A DNA stretch of 64,000 nt from Bacillus sp. NP157 (GCA_018889975.1 CP076546.1:4216501-4280500), one strand, 5' to 3'; counted from the stretch's first letter, positions 1 to 8,389 are shown. The notes: generated by a model not told the origin, from the letters alone. Program-made: numbers and translations.

Positions 1-395
1 TCGTACTGGTGGGCCTGGCCACGAAGAACGCGATCCTCATCGTCGAGTTCGCCCGCGAGCTGGAGATCGCCGGCATGCCGACGATCAAGGCGGTCATCGA
101 GGCATCGCGCCTGCGCCTGCGTCCGATCCTGATGACATCGCTGGCCTTCATCATGGGTGTCATTCCCCTCGTGATGTCGACCGGTGCCGGCGCGGAGATG
201 CGCAAGGCGATGGGTATCTCGGTGTTCTTCGGCATGCTCGGCGTCACGCTGTTCGGATTGTTCCTGACGCCGCTGTTCTACGTGGTCGCTCGGATCCTCG
301 GTGGACGACGGCCGTTGCACTCGGCCGCGCACCATGAGGCGCCGGCGCTGGTGCCGCATCACATCGATGCCGGTCGCCTGGGAGGTGACGCATGA
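1..395 (+). CDS. RND efflux permease, C-terminal end (partial)
   Basis: This is the 3' end of a gene that starts left of the window; the reading frame is already open at base 3. The first residues, VLVGLATKNAILIVEFA, are the conserved motif in the last third of HAE1-type RND permeases. They are followed by the RPILMTSLAFIMGVIPL helix and the GAGAEMRKAMG loop, so the protein is an inner-membrane proton-driven drug or organic-compound exporter. Its last bases overlap the start of the NodT-type outer-membrane gene (ATGA), as expected when permease and outer-membrane channel are translated together. The substrate cannot be told from this fragment. Confidence 0.93.
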   Translation, partial: VLVGLATKNAILIVEFARELEIAGMPTIKAVIEASRLRLRPILMTSLAFIMGVIPLVMSTGAGAEMRKAMGISVFFGMLGVTLFGLFLTPLFYVVARILGGRRPLHSAAHHEAPALVPHHIDAGRLGGDA

Positions 396-1888
396 ACGCC
401 GCCCTGTCCTTCACGCGCACCGCCCTCATGACCTCGTTGCTGGCGCTGCTCGCGGGGTGCTCGCTCGCGCCGACGGAGCGGCGACCGGAGATCGCGGTGC
501 CAGGCACTTTCCGCGAAGCCGGCACGGACGCGGTTACCGCCGTGCCGGGCGAGGAGCTCGGCCAGTGGGTGCCGGCCCAGCCGGCGGACGAGCAGACGCC
601 TTCGCCCTGGTGGAAGGCCTTCGGCGACCCCGTGCTCGTCGAACTGGAAGCCCAGGCGTTGAAAGCCAATCCGGACGTCGCCATCGCCATGGCCCGGGTC
701 AGGCAGGCACGTGCGCTGGGTTCCCGCGCCGAGGCCGAACGCTATCCCAGCCTCGACGTGGGGTTTGGTCCGACCCGGCAGCGTACCAGCGGTGCGGCGG
801 CATTCCGGGGCGATGGCGCGCCGGGCGTGACGCAGACCCTGTGGCGTGCGCAGGGCACGGTCGCCTACGAGGCGGACGTGTTCGGGCGGGTGTCGTCGGA
901 GGTGGCGGCGGCACAGGCGACCACCGCCCAGCAGCAGGCGCTGTCGCAGCAGATGCTGCTGATCGTGCAGGCCGACGTAGCGAGCACGTACTTCACCCTG
1001 CGGCAGCTCGAGGGCGAGCGGCGCCTCCTGCGCGATACCGTGGCGAGCTGGGAAGACAGCGTGGCGCTGCTGGAGCGCAAGCAGGCGCTGGGCGCCGTCG
1101 CCACCGTCGTCCTCGACCAGGCGAAGGCGGAACGTTCCGCTGCGCGCGCACAGCAGGCGTCGGTGGAGCAGGAGGCGGCGCTGGCCCAGCATGCGCTGGC
1201 CGTCCTGCTGGGAGAGACGCCGGCCGCGCTTGGCCTGGTGGCCAGCCCGCTGGAAAACGTCTCGGTGCACGTCTCGGAAGGCCTGCCGTCCACGCTGCTG
1301 GAACGCCGCCCCGACGTGGCCGCCGCCGAACGCGCCATGGCCGCGGAGAACGCGCGCATCGGTGTCGCACGGGCGGCGTACTTCCCTTCGCTGTCGCTGA
1401 CGGGTGCCTTCGGCTACGAATCCGCGGCACTGGGGAACCTCACCCAGTGGACCCAGCGCACCTTCCTGCTTGGCCCCCTGGTCGGCACGGCGCTGAACCT
1501 GCCGATCTTCGATGGCGGCAAGCGCAAGGCCGGCGTCGCGCTCGCCCGCGCCGACTACGAGGAAAGCGTCGGCGCCTACCGGAAGACCGTGCTCCAGGCG
1601 TTCCGCGAAGTGGAGGATGCATTGGCTTCCACGCGCTCGCTGGACGAACGGCTCGCGAACGATCGCGATGCGGAGGAAGCGTCTGCGCGCGTCGCATCGT
1701 CGGTGCGGACCCGCTTCGACGAGGGCGATGTCGACTACCTCGTGGTGGTCGATGCCGAGCGCACCTTGCTGAGGAACCGGCAGTCGCGCCTGCGCTCCGA
1801 GGGCGCGCGCGTGCGCGCCACCGTCGACCTCGTCCGCGCGCTGGGCGGTGGATGGCACGCGGACGCAACGCAGGGAGCCCCGCGATGA
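392..1888 (+). CDS. NodT-family RND efflux outer-membrane lipoprotein
   Basis: This 498-residue protein belongs to the TolC/NodT outer-membrane factor family and forms the exit duct of a tripartite efflux pump. It has a lipoprotein signal peptide with the lipobox LLAGC (lipidated Cys23). Two repeats of the outer-membrane efflux domain follow, with typical motifs such as the LLERRPDVAAAERAM segment between the halves and ARAAYFPSLSLTGAFGYES. The start codon overlaps the stop of the upstream RND permease. The adaptor gene of this pump must lie left of the window. Its own stop overlaps the start of the Old Yellow Enzyme gene, so the enzyme is probably translated in the same operon. Confidence 0.95.
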   Translation: MNAALSFTRTALMTSLLALLAGCSLAPTERRPEIAVPGTFREAGTDAVTAVPGEELGQWVPAQPADEQTPSPWWKAFGDPVLVELEAQALKANPDVAIAMARVRQARALGSRAEAERYPSLDVGFGPTRQRTSGAAAFRGDGAPGVTQTLWRAQGTVAYEADVFGRVSSEVAAAQATTAQQQALSQQMLLIVQADVASTYFTLRQLEGERRLLRDTVASWEDSVALLERKQALGAVATVVLDQAKAERSAARAQQASVEQEAALAQHALAVLLGETPAALGLVASPLENVSVHVSEGLPSTLLERRPDVAAAERAMAAENARIGVARAAYFPSLSLTGAFGYESAALGNLTQWTQRTFLLGPLVGTALNLPIFDGGKRKAGVALARADYEESVGAYRKTVLQAFREVEDALASTRSLDERLANDRDAEEASARVASSVRTRFDEGDVDYLVVVDAERTLLRNRQSRLRSEGARVRATVDLVRALGGGWHADATQGAPR

Positions 1889-2973
1889 GCGTATCGGACC
1901 TGTTTAAGCCGCTCACGCTCATGCATGGGCCGGCGATGCGCAATCGCTTCATGCTGGCGCCGTTGACCAACCAGCAGAGCGAACTCGACGGAACGCCGTC
2001 CATCCACGATCGCGACTGGATCCGGCAAGTGGCCGGGGGCGGCTATGCCCTCGTGCAGACCGGCGCGGCGACGGTGGAAGCGGGTGGCATCGCGTTTGCG
2101 CGACAGTTGGGGGTGCACAACGACGGCCTCGCGCCGGGCCTGCGCGAGATGGCGACATCGATCCGCGACGGCGGCGGGCTCTCGGCGGTGCAGCTCCACC
2201 ACGCCGGGCACCGTGCCCGGCGTGAGATCGGCGGGGTTCCCGCACCGGCATCCAGCCGCACGCTGGCCGATACCCGGGCGTTGGCGACCGGGCAGGTGGA
2301 GCGCATCCGCGACAGCTTCATCGCCGCTGCGAAACGCGCGGAGCTGGCCGGGTTCGACGGCGTGGCGTTGCATGGTGCGTTCGGCTGGATCCTGTCCGAG
2401 TTCATGTCGCCGCTGTTGAACGACCGCGACGACAGGTACGGCGGGTCGGTCGAAAACCGTGCACGCCTCACCATCGAAGTGATCGAAGGCATCCGCAAGG
2501 CCACCGGACCCGATTTCCAGATCGGCTGGCGGCTGTCGGTCGAGCGCTACGGCCTGCGCCTGGAGGAACTGCGCGAGATCACGGCGTGCATCCTCGATCG
2601 CGAACTGATCGACTACCTCGACCTGGCGCTCTGGGATTCGGCACAGGTGGTGCAGGAAGGCACGTTCCGCGGCAAGTCGTTGCTTGGCGTGTTCACGAGC
2701 ATCCCGCGCAAGCGCGTGCGTGTCGGCACGGCGGGGAAGATCATGGGTGCGCAACGCGCCGCCGAGCTCCTCGACGAAGGTTGCGATTTCGTCCTGATCG
2801 GCCGCGCGGGAATCCTTCGCCGCGACTTCCCCCTGCAGGTGCGCGACAACCCCTGCTACGACAGCCCCGCGCTCCCCGTGACCGCCGACTTCCTGCGTCG
2901 CGGCGGCCTTAGCGAGCGCTTCATCAACCACATGCGCGGCTGGCCACGTTTCGTGGTGCCGGGCAGCCCATGA
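1885..2973 (+). CDS. Old Yellow Enzyme family NADH:flavin oxidoreductase (ene-reductase)
   Basis: This is a 362-residue FMN-dependent oxidoreductase of the Old Yellow Enzyme family, which reduces activated C=C bonds of electrophiles such as enals, enones and nitro compounds with NAD(P)H. The family signature appears as HGAFGWILSEFMSPLLN followed by YGGSVENRARL around residues 160-195, and the QLHHAGH segment near residue 107 carries the substrate-anchoring His region. The late VGTAGKIMG and DFVLIGRAGI segments are the phosphate-binding end of the TIM barrel. The ATG overlaps the stop of the efflux lipoprotein gene by ATGA, so the frame upstream of it (open back to about base 301) is not coding. 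Two glutathione transferase genes follow 18 bp downstream. Confidence 0.93.
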   Translation: MSVSDLFKPLTLMHGPAMRNRFMLAPLTNQQSELDGTPSIHDRDWIRQVAGGGYALVQTGAATVEAGGIAFARQLGVHNDGLAPGLREMATSIRDGGGLSAVQLHHAGHRARREIGGVPAPASSRTLADTRALATGQVERIRDSFIAAAKRAELAGFDGVALHGAFGWILSEFMSPLLNDRDDRYGGSVENRARLTIEVIEGIRKATGPDFQIGWRLSVERYGLRLEELREITACILDRELIDYLDLALWDSAQVVQEGTFRGKSLLGVFTSIPRKRVRVGTAGKIMGAQRAAELLDEGCDFVLIGRAGILRRDFPLQVRDNPCYDSPALPVTADFLRRGGLSERFINHMRGWPRFVVPGSP

Positions 2974-2991
2974 CCTTGCGAGGAAACCGCG

Positions 2992-3861
2992 ATGACCCAC
3001 GATCCCACCGATAACCAGCCGGCGGGTTACACGCCGCCCGCCGTCTGGTCGCCGAAAGCGAGCTACGCCGGCACGTTCGGCAGCATCAACAGCCACGTCT
3101 CGGGCGCGCGCTTCGAGCACGCCTTGCCCGTGGGCAGGCATCCCTTCCAGTTGTACTCACAGGGCACGCCCAACGGCCAGAAGGTCACCATCCTGCTGGA
3201 GGAGCTGTTGCAGGCGGGCCATGCCACCGCCGAATACGACGCGTGGCTGGTCAATGTCTTCGAAGGCGACCAGTTCGGCAGCGGCTTCGTCGCCATCAAT
3301 CCCAACTCGAAGATCCCGGCCCTGGTCGACCGCACCACCGAGCCCGAGACGCACGTGTTCGAAAGTGGCTCGATCCTGGTCTACCTGGCCGAACGCTTCG
3401 GTGCCTTCCTGCCCACCGAACACGGCAAGCGCACCCAGGTGTTCAACTGGCTGATGTGGCAGATGGGCGCCGCGCCGTTCGTCGGCGGGGGCCTGGGCCA
3501 CTTCCTGAAGTACGCGCCGCTGAAGATCGAATACGCGATCGACCGCTACGCCATGGAGACCAAGCGACAGCTCCACGTGCTGGATACGCACCTGGCCCGG
3601 CACGAGTTCCTGGCCGGCGACGACTACACGATCGCCGACATGGCCGTGTGGCCGTGGTACCCGGAAAGCCTTTACGGCGTGTACGGCACGGCCGGGTTCC
3701 TCGGCGTGTCGCAGTACACCCATCTCCTGCGCTGGCACAGGACGATCGCAGCGCGCCCCGCCGTGGCGCGAGGCAGGGTCGTCAACCGCATCAACGGCGA
3801 ACCCGGGACCATGCTGCGCGAGCGGCACGACGCCAGCGATTTCCAATCCCTCACCCCATAG
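2992..3861 (+). CDS. yghU: Glutathione S-transferase family, YghU-like disulfide-bond oxidoreductase
   Basis: This 289-residue protein matches the YghU/YfcG-like (Nu-class) glutathione transferases, which reduce disulfides or peroxides with glutathione and bind two GSH per active site. The long N-terminal extension, YTPPAVWSPKASYAG, precedes the thioredoxin-fold motif FQLYSQGTPNGQKVTILLEE, where TPNGQ is the subclass signature. The C-terminal helical domain contains EFLAGDDYTIADMAVWPWY. It sits 18 bp after the Old Yellow Enzyme gene and 12 bp before a second transferase gene. This fits a shared detoxification transcript. Confidence 0.93.
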   Translation: MTHDPTDNQPAGYTPPAVWSPKASYAGTFGSINSHVSGARFEHALPVGRHPFQLYSQGTPNGQKVTILLEELLQAGHATAEYDAWLVNVFEGDQFGSGFVAINPNSKIPALVDRTTEPETHVFESGSILVYLAERFGAFLPTEHGKRTQVFNWLMWQMGAAPFVGGGLGHFLKYAPLKIEYAIDRYAMETKRQLHVLDTHLARHEFLAGDDYTIADMAVWPWYPESLYGVYGTAGFLGVSQYTHLLRWHRTIAARPAVARGRVVNRINGEPGTMLRERHDASDFQSLTP

Positions 3862-3873
3862 AAGGTCGTTCGA

Positions 3874-4488
3874 ATGAAACTGTACTTCACCCCTGGCTCA
3901 TGCGGCCTCGCCGCGCAGATTTCGCTGCGCGAAGCCGGCGCTACGTTCGACATGGTCAAGGTCGACTTCGCGACCAAGCGCACCGTGGAAGGCGATTACA
4001 TGCAGGTGAACCCGAAGGGATTCATCCCTGCGCTGGAGCTTGCCGATGGTGCGATCGTCACGGAAAACGCCGTGATCCTGCAGTGGATCGCCGACACGCA
4101 CGCCGACGCCGGGCTGCTTCCGCCAGCGGGTACGATCGAGCGCTACCGCGCGCTGGAGTGGCTGAACTACGTGGCCACCGACCTGCACAAGGGCATGGCC
4201 GTGATGTTCTCGAGATTCATCGATGGCGCCTCGAAAGCGCGCTTCGCCGAAGGCAACCTCGCCAGCCGCTTCGCCTACGTGGAAGACCACCTGGCAGGGA
4301 GCGACTATGTGATGGGCGAGCGGTTCTCGGCGGTGGACGGCTACCTGTACAACGTGCTGCGCTGGCCGGTACGCGTGGGCATCGACATGTCCGGCTACGT
4401 GGCGATCCAGGCCTTCATGCACCGGATGGAGGCACGCCCGTCGGTCATCGCCTCGCTGGACGACGAAGGCCGCGCCGCCGCCTACTGA
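3874..4488 (+). CDS. gstA: Beta-class glutathione S-transferase
   Basis: This is a 204-residue beta-class glutathione transferase, which conjugates glutathione to electrophiles in the cytoplasm. The N-terminus MKLYFTPGSCGLAAQISLRE carries the class-defining Cys10, which forms a mixed disulfide with glutathione, and TENAVILQWIAD is the GSH-binding SNAIL/TRAP-type motif. The VATDLHKGMAVMF segment has the His typical of the class. It is the last gene of the efflux, ene-reductase and transferase cluster. Immediately after its stop lies a 30-bp perfect palindrome whose T-run side serves the convergent gene. Confidence 0.94.
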   Translation: MKLYFTPGSCGLAAQISLREAGATFDMVKVDFATKRTVEGDYMQVNPKGFIPALELADGAIVTENAVILQWIADTHADAGLLPPAGTIERYRALEWLNYVATDLHKGMAVMFSRFIDGASKARFAEGNLASRFAYVEDHLAGSDYVMGERFSAVDGYLYNVLRWPVRVGIDMSGYVAIQAFMHRMEARPSVIASLDDEGRAAAY

Positions 4489-4493
4489 GCAAA

Positions 4494-4523
4494 ACGTGGC
4501 GGAGGCCCGGGCCTCCGCCACGT
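4494..4523 (-). terminator. 30-bp perfect palindromic terminator between convergent genes
   Basis: Two 15-bp arms (4494-4508, ACGTGGCGGAGGCCC, and 4509-4523) are perfect reverse complements with no spacer. Read on the minus strand the stem ends in CGTTTTGC, giving a short T-run, so it is mainly the terminator of the AhpD-like gene that stops at 4529. It may also halt transcription from the gstA side. Confidence 0.75.
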
Positions 4524-4528
4524 GCGCG

Positions 4529-5095
4529 TCAGTGGTTGCCGCGGGCGATCTTGGACTGGTCGAACAGGCGAAGCACCGGGAAGTCGATGTCGGTGCGGGC
4601 CACCTTCCAGAAGTAGTTGGTGAGGAAGTTGAGGATGAGGTGGCCGAAGACTTCCGAGACGTCTTCGTCGCTCCACCCGGCGTCCTTGACCGCCTGGACT
4701 TCGGCGTTGGTCAGGTCGCCCTTGTGGCGAACGAGCAGGAGCACGAAGGTGAGCAGGGCTTCTTCCTTCGGGTCGGTGGACTTGCCGTGGCGGGCCAGCT
4801 CGATGTCTTCGTCGGTGAGCTTCTGCAGCTTCGCGATCGCCGCCAGCAGCGAGATGCAGTATTCGCAGCCGTTCTCTTCGCCGATGGCCAGGCCGATCTT
4901 GCGGGCCAGCTTCTTGTCGAAGCGGCCATCGGTGAGGTTCTGGAACAGGGTGAGGTAGCTGTTCATCATCGCCGGCGAGTTGGTCATCGACGCCATCAGC
5001 AGCGGATTCTTGCCGAACTTGGCCGTGGTCTTCGCGAAGATCTCGGCCTGGGCGGGGGTGGCGGTCTCGGGGGTAAGGACGGGGATGCGTGACAC
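4529..5095 (-). CDS. Carboxymuconolactone decarboxylase (AhpD-like) family protein
   Basis: The protein has 188 residues and falls in the AhpD/carboxymuconolactone decarboxylase fold. The motif EENGCEYCISLLAAI holds the CxxC pair (Cys77, Cys80), which in AhpD-type members is a redox-active dithiol for peroxide reduction, so a peroxidase or reductase role is likelier than true decarboxylase. I chose the GTG at 5095 because GGAGAA lies 7 bases before it and because MSRIPVLTPETATP is a typical family N-terminus; the longer open frame to 5224 would run through both operators. It is divergent from a TetR regulator whose putative operators overlap this upstream region. The inducer is unknown. Confidence 0.88.
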   Translation of the reverse strand: MSRIPVLTPETATPAQAEIFAKTTAKFGKNPLLMASMTNSPAMMNSYLTLFQNLTDGRFDKKLARKIGLAIGEENGCEYCISLLAAIAKLQKLTDEDIELARHGKSTDPKEEALLTFVLLLVRHKGDLTNAEVQAVKDAGWSDEDVSEVFGHLILNFLTNYFWKVARTDIDFPVLRLFDQSKIARGNH

Positions 5096-5112
5096 GGTGG
5101 TTCTCCAGTAAT

Positions 5113-5130
5113 TTACCGATCGTTCGGTAA
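5113..5130. promoter_or_regulatory. TetR-type operator, copy 1
   Basis: TTACCGATCGTTCGGTAA is an inverted repeat with 7-bp arms around TCGT. It lies 17 bp upstream of the AhpD-like gene start. A near copy occurs exactly 60 bp away in front of the tetR gene, and both copies continue into CAAT on the plus strand. Repressor binding to both would control the two divergent genes together. Confidence 0.75.
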
Positions 5131-5172
5131 CAATAGAATCGCTACTGGCCTGCGGAGAAGTCAAGAAGTATT

Positions 5173-5190
5173 TGACCGATTGTTCGGTTA
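5173..5190. promoter_or_regulatory. TetR-type operator, copy 2
   Basis: TGACCGATTGTTCGGTTA has the same core as copy 1 (ACCGA, four bases, TCGGT) and lies 21 bp upstream of the tetR start codon. The overlapping TACAAT at 5189-5194 may be the -10 box of the tetR promoter, which would make the site autoregulatory. The assignment to the adjacent TetR protein is inference from position. Confidence 0.72.
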
Positions 5191-5211
5191 CAATCGCCGC
5201 AGGAGTGCACC

Positions 5212-5784
5212 ATGCCCAAGCCACGCAAGATCGAAGACGACGAACTCACCCGCAAGCTGACCGCCATTTTCAAGGAGGTCGGCTACGATGCCGCGTCGCT
5301 GGCCAGCCTCTCGGAGGCCACGGGCCTGAAGAAGGCGAGCCTCTACCACCGGTTTCCCGGCGGGAAGGAACAGATGGCCGAAGAGGTGCTCGCCGCCACG
5401 AGCGACATCCTCGACGAACACCTGTTTCCCGCGCTGGCGGACGAGTCGTCGCCGGAGCGCAGGATGGCCGCGTTCGTCAGGATCATCGACGCGTTCTACG
5501 CGAGCGGCAACGAATCGTGCCTGTTGAACGTCCTGGCGCCGCCCCGCGGCCAGCAGAACGGGCGCTCCGCGGCCATCGCCTCGATCTTCCAGCGGCTTGC
5601 CGAGGCGCTGACGCGCGTGGCCGAGGCGGCGGGTGCACCGAAGCGCCAGGCGAAGGTCCATGCGGAACAGGCCCTCGTCGAGTTGCACGGCGCCCTGATC
5701 CTATCGCGTGGCATGGCCGATACGAAGATCTTCCAGCGGATGCTGGTGCGCCTGCCCGGCATCGTCCTCGCCGGCGCCCGCTGA
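5212..5784 (+). CDS. TetR/AcrR family transcriptional regulator
   Basis: This 190-residue protein has an N-terminal TetR helix-turn-helix (about residues 10-60, with ASLASLSEATGLKKASLYHRF as two parts of the recognition region) and a ligand-binding C-terminal half resembling the LmrA/YxaF-like group. The ATG has GGAG 7 bases upstream. It is divergent from the AhpD-like gene with two shared-sequence palindromes between them. The simplest reading is a repressor of both genes, released by an electrophile or oxidised compound, but the ligand cannot be read from sequence. Confidence 0.92.
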   Translation: MPKPRKIEDDELTRKLTAIFKEVGYDAASLASLSEATGLKKASLYHRFPGGKEQMAEEVLAATSDILDEHLFPALADESSPERRMAAFVRIIDAFYASGNESCLLNVLAPPRGQQNGRSAAIASIFQRLAEALTRVAEAAGAPKRQAKVHAEQALVELHGALILSRGMADTKIFQRMLVRLPGIVLAGAR

Positions 5785-5835
5785 CGCCGTTCGCATAGCC
5801 ACGGCGTGGCCGGCGTCGCGCCGGTCGGTCGCCGG

Positions 5836-7176
5836 TCAGGCCTTCGCGAGCGGCAACCGCACCCTGAAGCACGCCCCGCCGCCGTCGCCATCGGTGACAT
5901 CGATGCTGCCGCCGTGTCGCTCCACCACCTGCCGTGCCAGGTGCAGGCCGAGGCCGGTGCCCGAGCTGCTGGGCCGCGTGCGATAGAACGGCTCGAAGAT
6001 CCGCGCGCGTTCTTCCGGGGCGATGCCCGAGCCCTGGTCGCTGACGCGCAGCTGGCCGTCCGCGCGTACCTCGACGCTGATCGTGCCATTGCCGCTGGCG
6101 TGCACCATCGCGTTCTGGATCAGGTTCATCAGCACGCGGCACAGCGCTAGCGCGTCACCCTGTATCCATACGGGATCGCGCGGCGCGTCGAACTCGATGT
6201 CGTTGCCGGACTCCAGCGCGAGCGGCGCGATGTCGGCCACGGCGTCGGCGGAGAGCTTGCCAAGGTCGAGTCGCGTGAGCACGGCCGAATCGCCGCTGAA
6301 ACGTTGCAGGTCGAGCAACTGCTCGGCCAGGTTCCACAGCCGGGCGACATCGCCCATCAGGCGCGAACGCTCGGGCCCCGGATCCATCGCATCGATGCGC
6401 GTGCGCAGGATCGCGATCGGCGCACGCAGCTCGTGCGCGGCGCTGGCGAGGAAGCGATCACGCACCTCGTAACCCTCGGTCACCCGGCTCAGGGCCGCGT
6501 TGAATCCCCGCACCAGCGGCTGGATCTCGTGGGGCACGGCCTGGTCGGCGAGCCGTGCGCCACGCTTCTCGACGTCGATGGCGTCGGCATGGCGTGCCAC
6601 CGAGCGCACGCCCTTCATCGAGCGGCGTACCACGATCGGCACGAGGATCAGCGTGCAGATCACCGTGGGCACGAGCAGGCGCCAGGTCAGGTAGTCCGCC
6701 ACCATGGTCGCGATGCCTTGCACGCTGGCGACGCCCGCACCGCCTGTCGCTGCATGCAGCTTGCCGTTGGGCCGCGGAAGCACGCGGATGCCGGTGGTAT
6801 CGGCATAAGGCGCATGGGTGCCATGGATATCCGAGGCCGCGAACTGGTCAAGCCGGGCAATGAGCGGTGCGAGGGCCGGCGGCGGCGTGCCGTAGTCGAG
6901 CGCATGGCCGCGTTCGTCGCGCACGGCGATCCACAGCCCGGGGTGATCCTGCATCGCCTGGCGCAACACCGCCGTGGGATGCAGCGCGATGCGGCCGTCG
7001 GAGTCCTGCGTGAGTGACTGGTCCACGGCGTCCAGCACATCGGGTTCGATGTACGACACGTTTTCGTCGTGGATCCGGAAGCCCAGCACCAGGAAGGCGA
7101 TGAGCATGATCACGGCCTGTGGCACCACGATGCGCCACGAAAGCTGGACCGCCAGCGATCTACCGCGCCGTGCCAT
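5836..7176 (-). CDS. Two-component sensor histidine kinase
   Basis: This 446-residue membrane kinase has a transmembrane segment at about residues 13-32, a periplasmic sensor region of roughly 125 residues, a second membrane segment near 165-184 and a HAMP-like linker. The HisKA motif AAHELRAPIAILRT places the phosphorylated His at 248. The ATPase domain shows the N box NLIQNAMVHA, the G1 box SDQGSGIAPEE, the F box ARIFEPFYR and the G2 box GTGLGLHLARQVVERHGG. The arrangement is that of QseC/PhoQ-like kinases. Its start lies inside the end of the response regulator gene (17-bp overlap), so they are translationally coupled. The stimulus is unknown. Confidence 0.94.
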   Translation of the reverse strand: MARRGRSLAVQLSWRIVVPQAVIMLIAFLVLGFRIHDENVSYIEPDVLDAVDQSLTQDSDGRIALHPTAVLRQAMQDHPGLWIAVRDERGHALDYGTPPPALAPLIARLDQFAASDIHGTHAPYADTTGIRVLPRPNGKLHAATGGAGVASVQGIATMVADYLTWRLLVPTVICTLILVPIVVRRSMKGVRSVARHADAIDVEKRGARLADQAVPHEIQPLVRGFNAALSRVTEGYEVRDRFLASAAHELRAPIAILRTRIDAMDPGPERSRLMGDVARLWNLAEQLLDLQRFSGDSAVLTRLDLGKLSADAVADIAPLALESGNDIEFDAPRDPVWIQGDALALCRVLMNLIQNAMVHASGNGTISVEVRADGQLRVSDQGSGIAPEERARIFEPFYRTRPSSSGTGLGLHLARQVVERHGGSIDVTDGDGGGACFRVRLPLAKA

Positions 7177-7849
7177 GAGCCTTGCCCCTCAGCAGGTAAC
7201 CGACCCCGCGGATCACGTGGATGTCGACCTCCGCGCCCGCGTCGTCGAGCGAGCGGCGCAGCTTGGAAATGTGTGCGTCCAGCGCGTTGGACTGGATTTC
7301 ATCGTCGAAGTCGTACACCGCCTCGAGCAGGTCGTTGCGCGACACCGTGCGGCCATGCCGCAGGCACAAGGCTTCGAGCACCAGCAGCTGGCGGCGCGGC
7401 AGGCGTAGCGGCACGTCGGCGACGAAGGCCTCGTGCGCGGCGAAGTCGAACGAGAGCCGGGCCACGGTGGCGCGTGGGACGTCGCGCGGTGACTGCCGTC
7501 GCGATACCGCGCGGATGCGTGCCAGCAGCTCTTCCACGGCGAACGGCTTGACCAGGTAGTCGTCGGCGCCCTGGTCCAGGCCGGCGACGCGGTCGCCCAG
7601 CGAGCCGCGCGCGGTCAGCACGATGACGGGCACCCCGGGCAGGTGTTCGCGGGCCTTGCGGATCAGGCTGACGCCGTCGCCGTCGGGCAACTGCCGGTCA
7701 AGGACCACCAGGTCGTGCACGCCCAGGCGCAGCGACTCGTTGGCCTGCAGCAGGGTGGGTGCCACGTCGATCACCAGGCCATGGCGTTCCAGCGCGGTGC
7801 GCAGGGCATCCGCGAGTTCGGTTTCGTCTTCGACAAGAAGTATGCGCAC
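7160..7849 (-). CDS. OmpR-family response regulator
   Basis: This 229-residue regulator has a receiver domain with the acidic pocket VEDE, phospho-acceptor Asp51 in VVLDRQLPDGDG, the conserved Thr in VLTARGS and the Lys in DDYLVKPFA. It is followed by a winged-helix DNA-binding domain (about residues 125-225) ending in ISKLRRSLDDAGAEVDIHVIRGVGYLLR in separate conserved blocks. It is the first gene of a kinase/regulator pair, with the kinase overlapping its 3' end. It resembles the QseB/PhoP group, but target genes are not evident in the window. Confidence 0.94.
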   Translation of the reverse strand: MRILLVEDETELADALRTALERHGLVIDVAPTLLQANESLRLGVHDLVVLDRQLPDGDGVSLIRKAREHLPGVPVIVLTARGSLGDRVAGLDQGADDYLVKPFAVEELLARIRAVSRRQSPRDVPRATVARLSFDFAAHEAFVADVPLRLPRRQLLVLEALCLRHGRTVSRNDLLEAVYDFDDEIQSNALDAHISKLRRSLDDAGAEVDIHVIRGVGYLLRGKAHGTAR

Positions 7850-7968
7850 GGGCCCGCCTTCACTGGGTGCCCGGGCATGCTACCGCGCGCCGCCGGCGCG
7901 GGCGGCAATGTTCAGGCAATGTGGCCTCGCCAACCATGCACGCTCCCCACATAGGCGTTCCCCCCGCC

Positions 7969-8271
7969 ATGCATTACGGCATCATCCGACGCATCGTCAC
8001 CCTGGCCGAACTGGTCGAGCCCGATCGTGCCCAGGTCTGGACGTGGTTCTTCGAAACCCACATCGATTGCCTGGGCGGCCGCCCCGTCGAACTGGCCTTC
8101 CACGGCCGCGGCCCCGAGGTGGTGGAGTTCCTGCTCGACGTGCTCCGTCGCAGCCGGGATACCAGCAACGTGGCGCCGTTCCCGCGCCGGCCACGCCGGC
8201 ATATCGGCCCGCAGCCTAACAGCGAGCTATTCGACGACGGCCGCATGCGCCTGGTGGCCGTGCGGGGCTGA
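7969..8271 (+). CDS. Small hypothetical protein with ParS/MbcA-like segment
   Basis: I do not recognise this 100-residue protein with certainty. The segment CLGGRPVELAFHGRGPEVVEFLLDVL (residues about 26-51, two motif halves) looks like the LGGRTPLEL...GEGxEVVxxLL motif of the toxin-binding domain of Xre/MbcA/ParS-type antitoxins. However, no RES-domain toxin gene follows and no helix-turn-helix precedes it. The ATG at 7969 begins the part that looks conserved; an in-frame ATG at 7936 would add 11 residues, and neither has a clear ribosome binding site. It lies between the response regulator (divergent) and a dienelactone hydrolase gene. The C-terminal 40 residues are rich in Pro and Arg. Confidence 0.5.
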   Translation: MHYGIIRRIVTLAELVEPDRAQVWTWFFETHIDCLGGRPVELAFHGRGPEVVEFLLDVLRRSRDTSNVAPFPRRPRRHIGPQPNSELFDDGRMRLVAVRG

Positions 8272-8389
8272 CCACGGCCCGCGAAGCGCGTTGCACGAAC
8301 GCGCGAGGGCGGGCGCGTCATTCCTGGCAAAGACGCAGGCGGGCGTGGCCTCGTACGGTCGCGGTCCACCGCCTCACCATGGAATGCCC

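Noticed and set aside
301..1884. N-terminal extension of the Old Yellow Enzyme frame
   Set aside because: The upstream part is Arg/Gly-rich shadow of the efflux lipoprotein gene; the family N-terminus begins at the ATG at 1885.
5096..5224. Longer start for the AhpD-like gene
   Set aside because: It would run through both TetR operators and the divergent promoter, and the extra residues have no family match.
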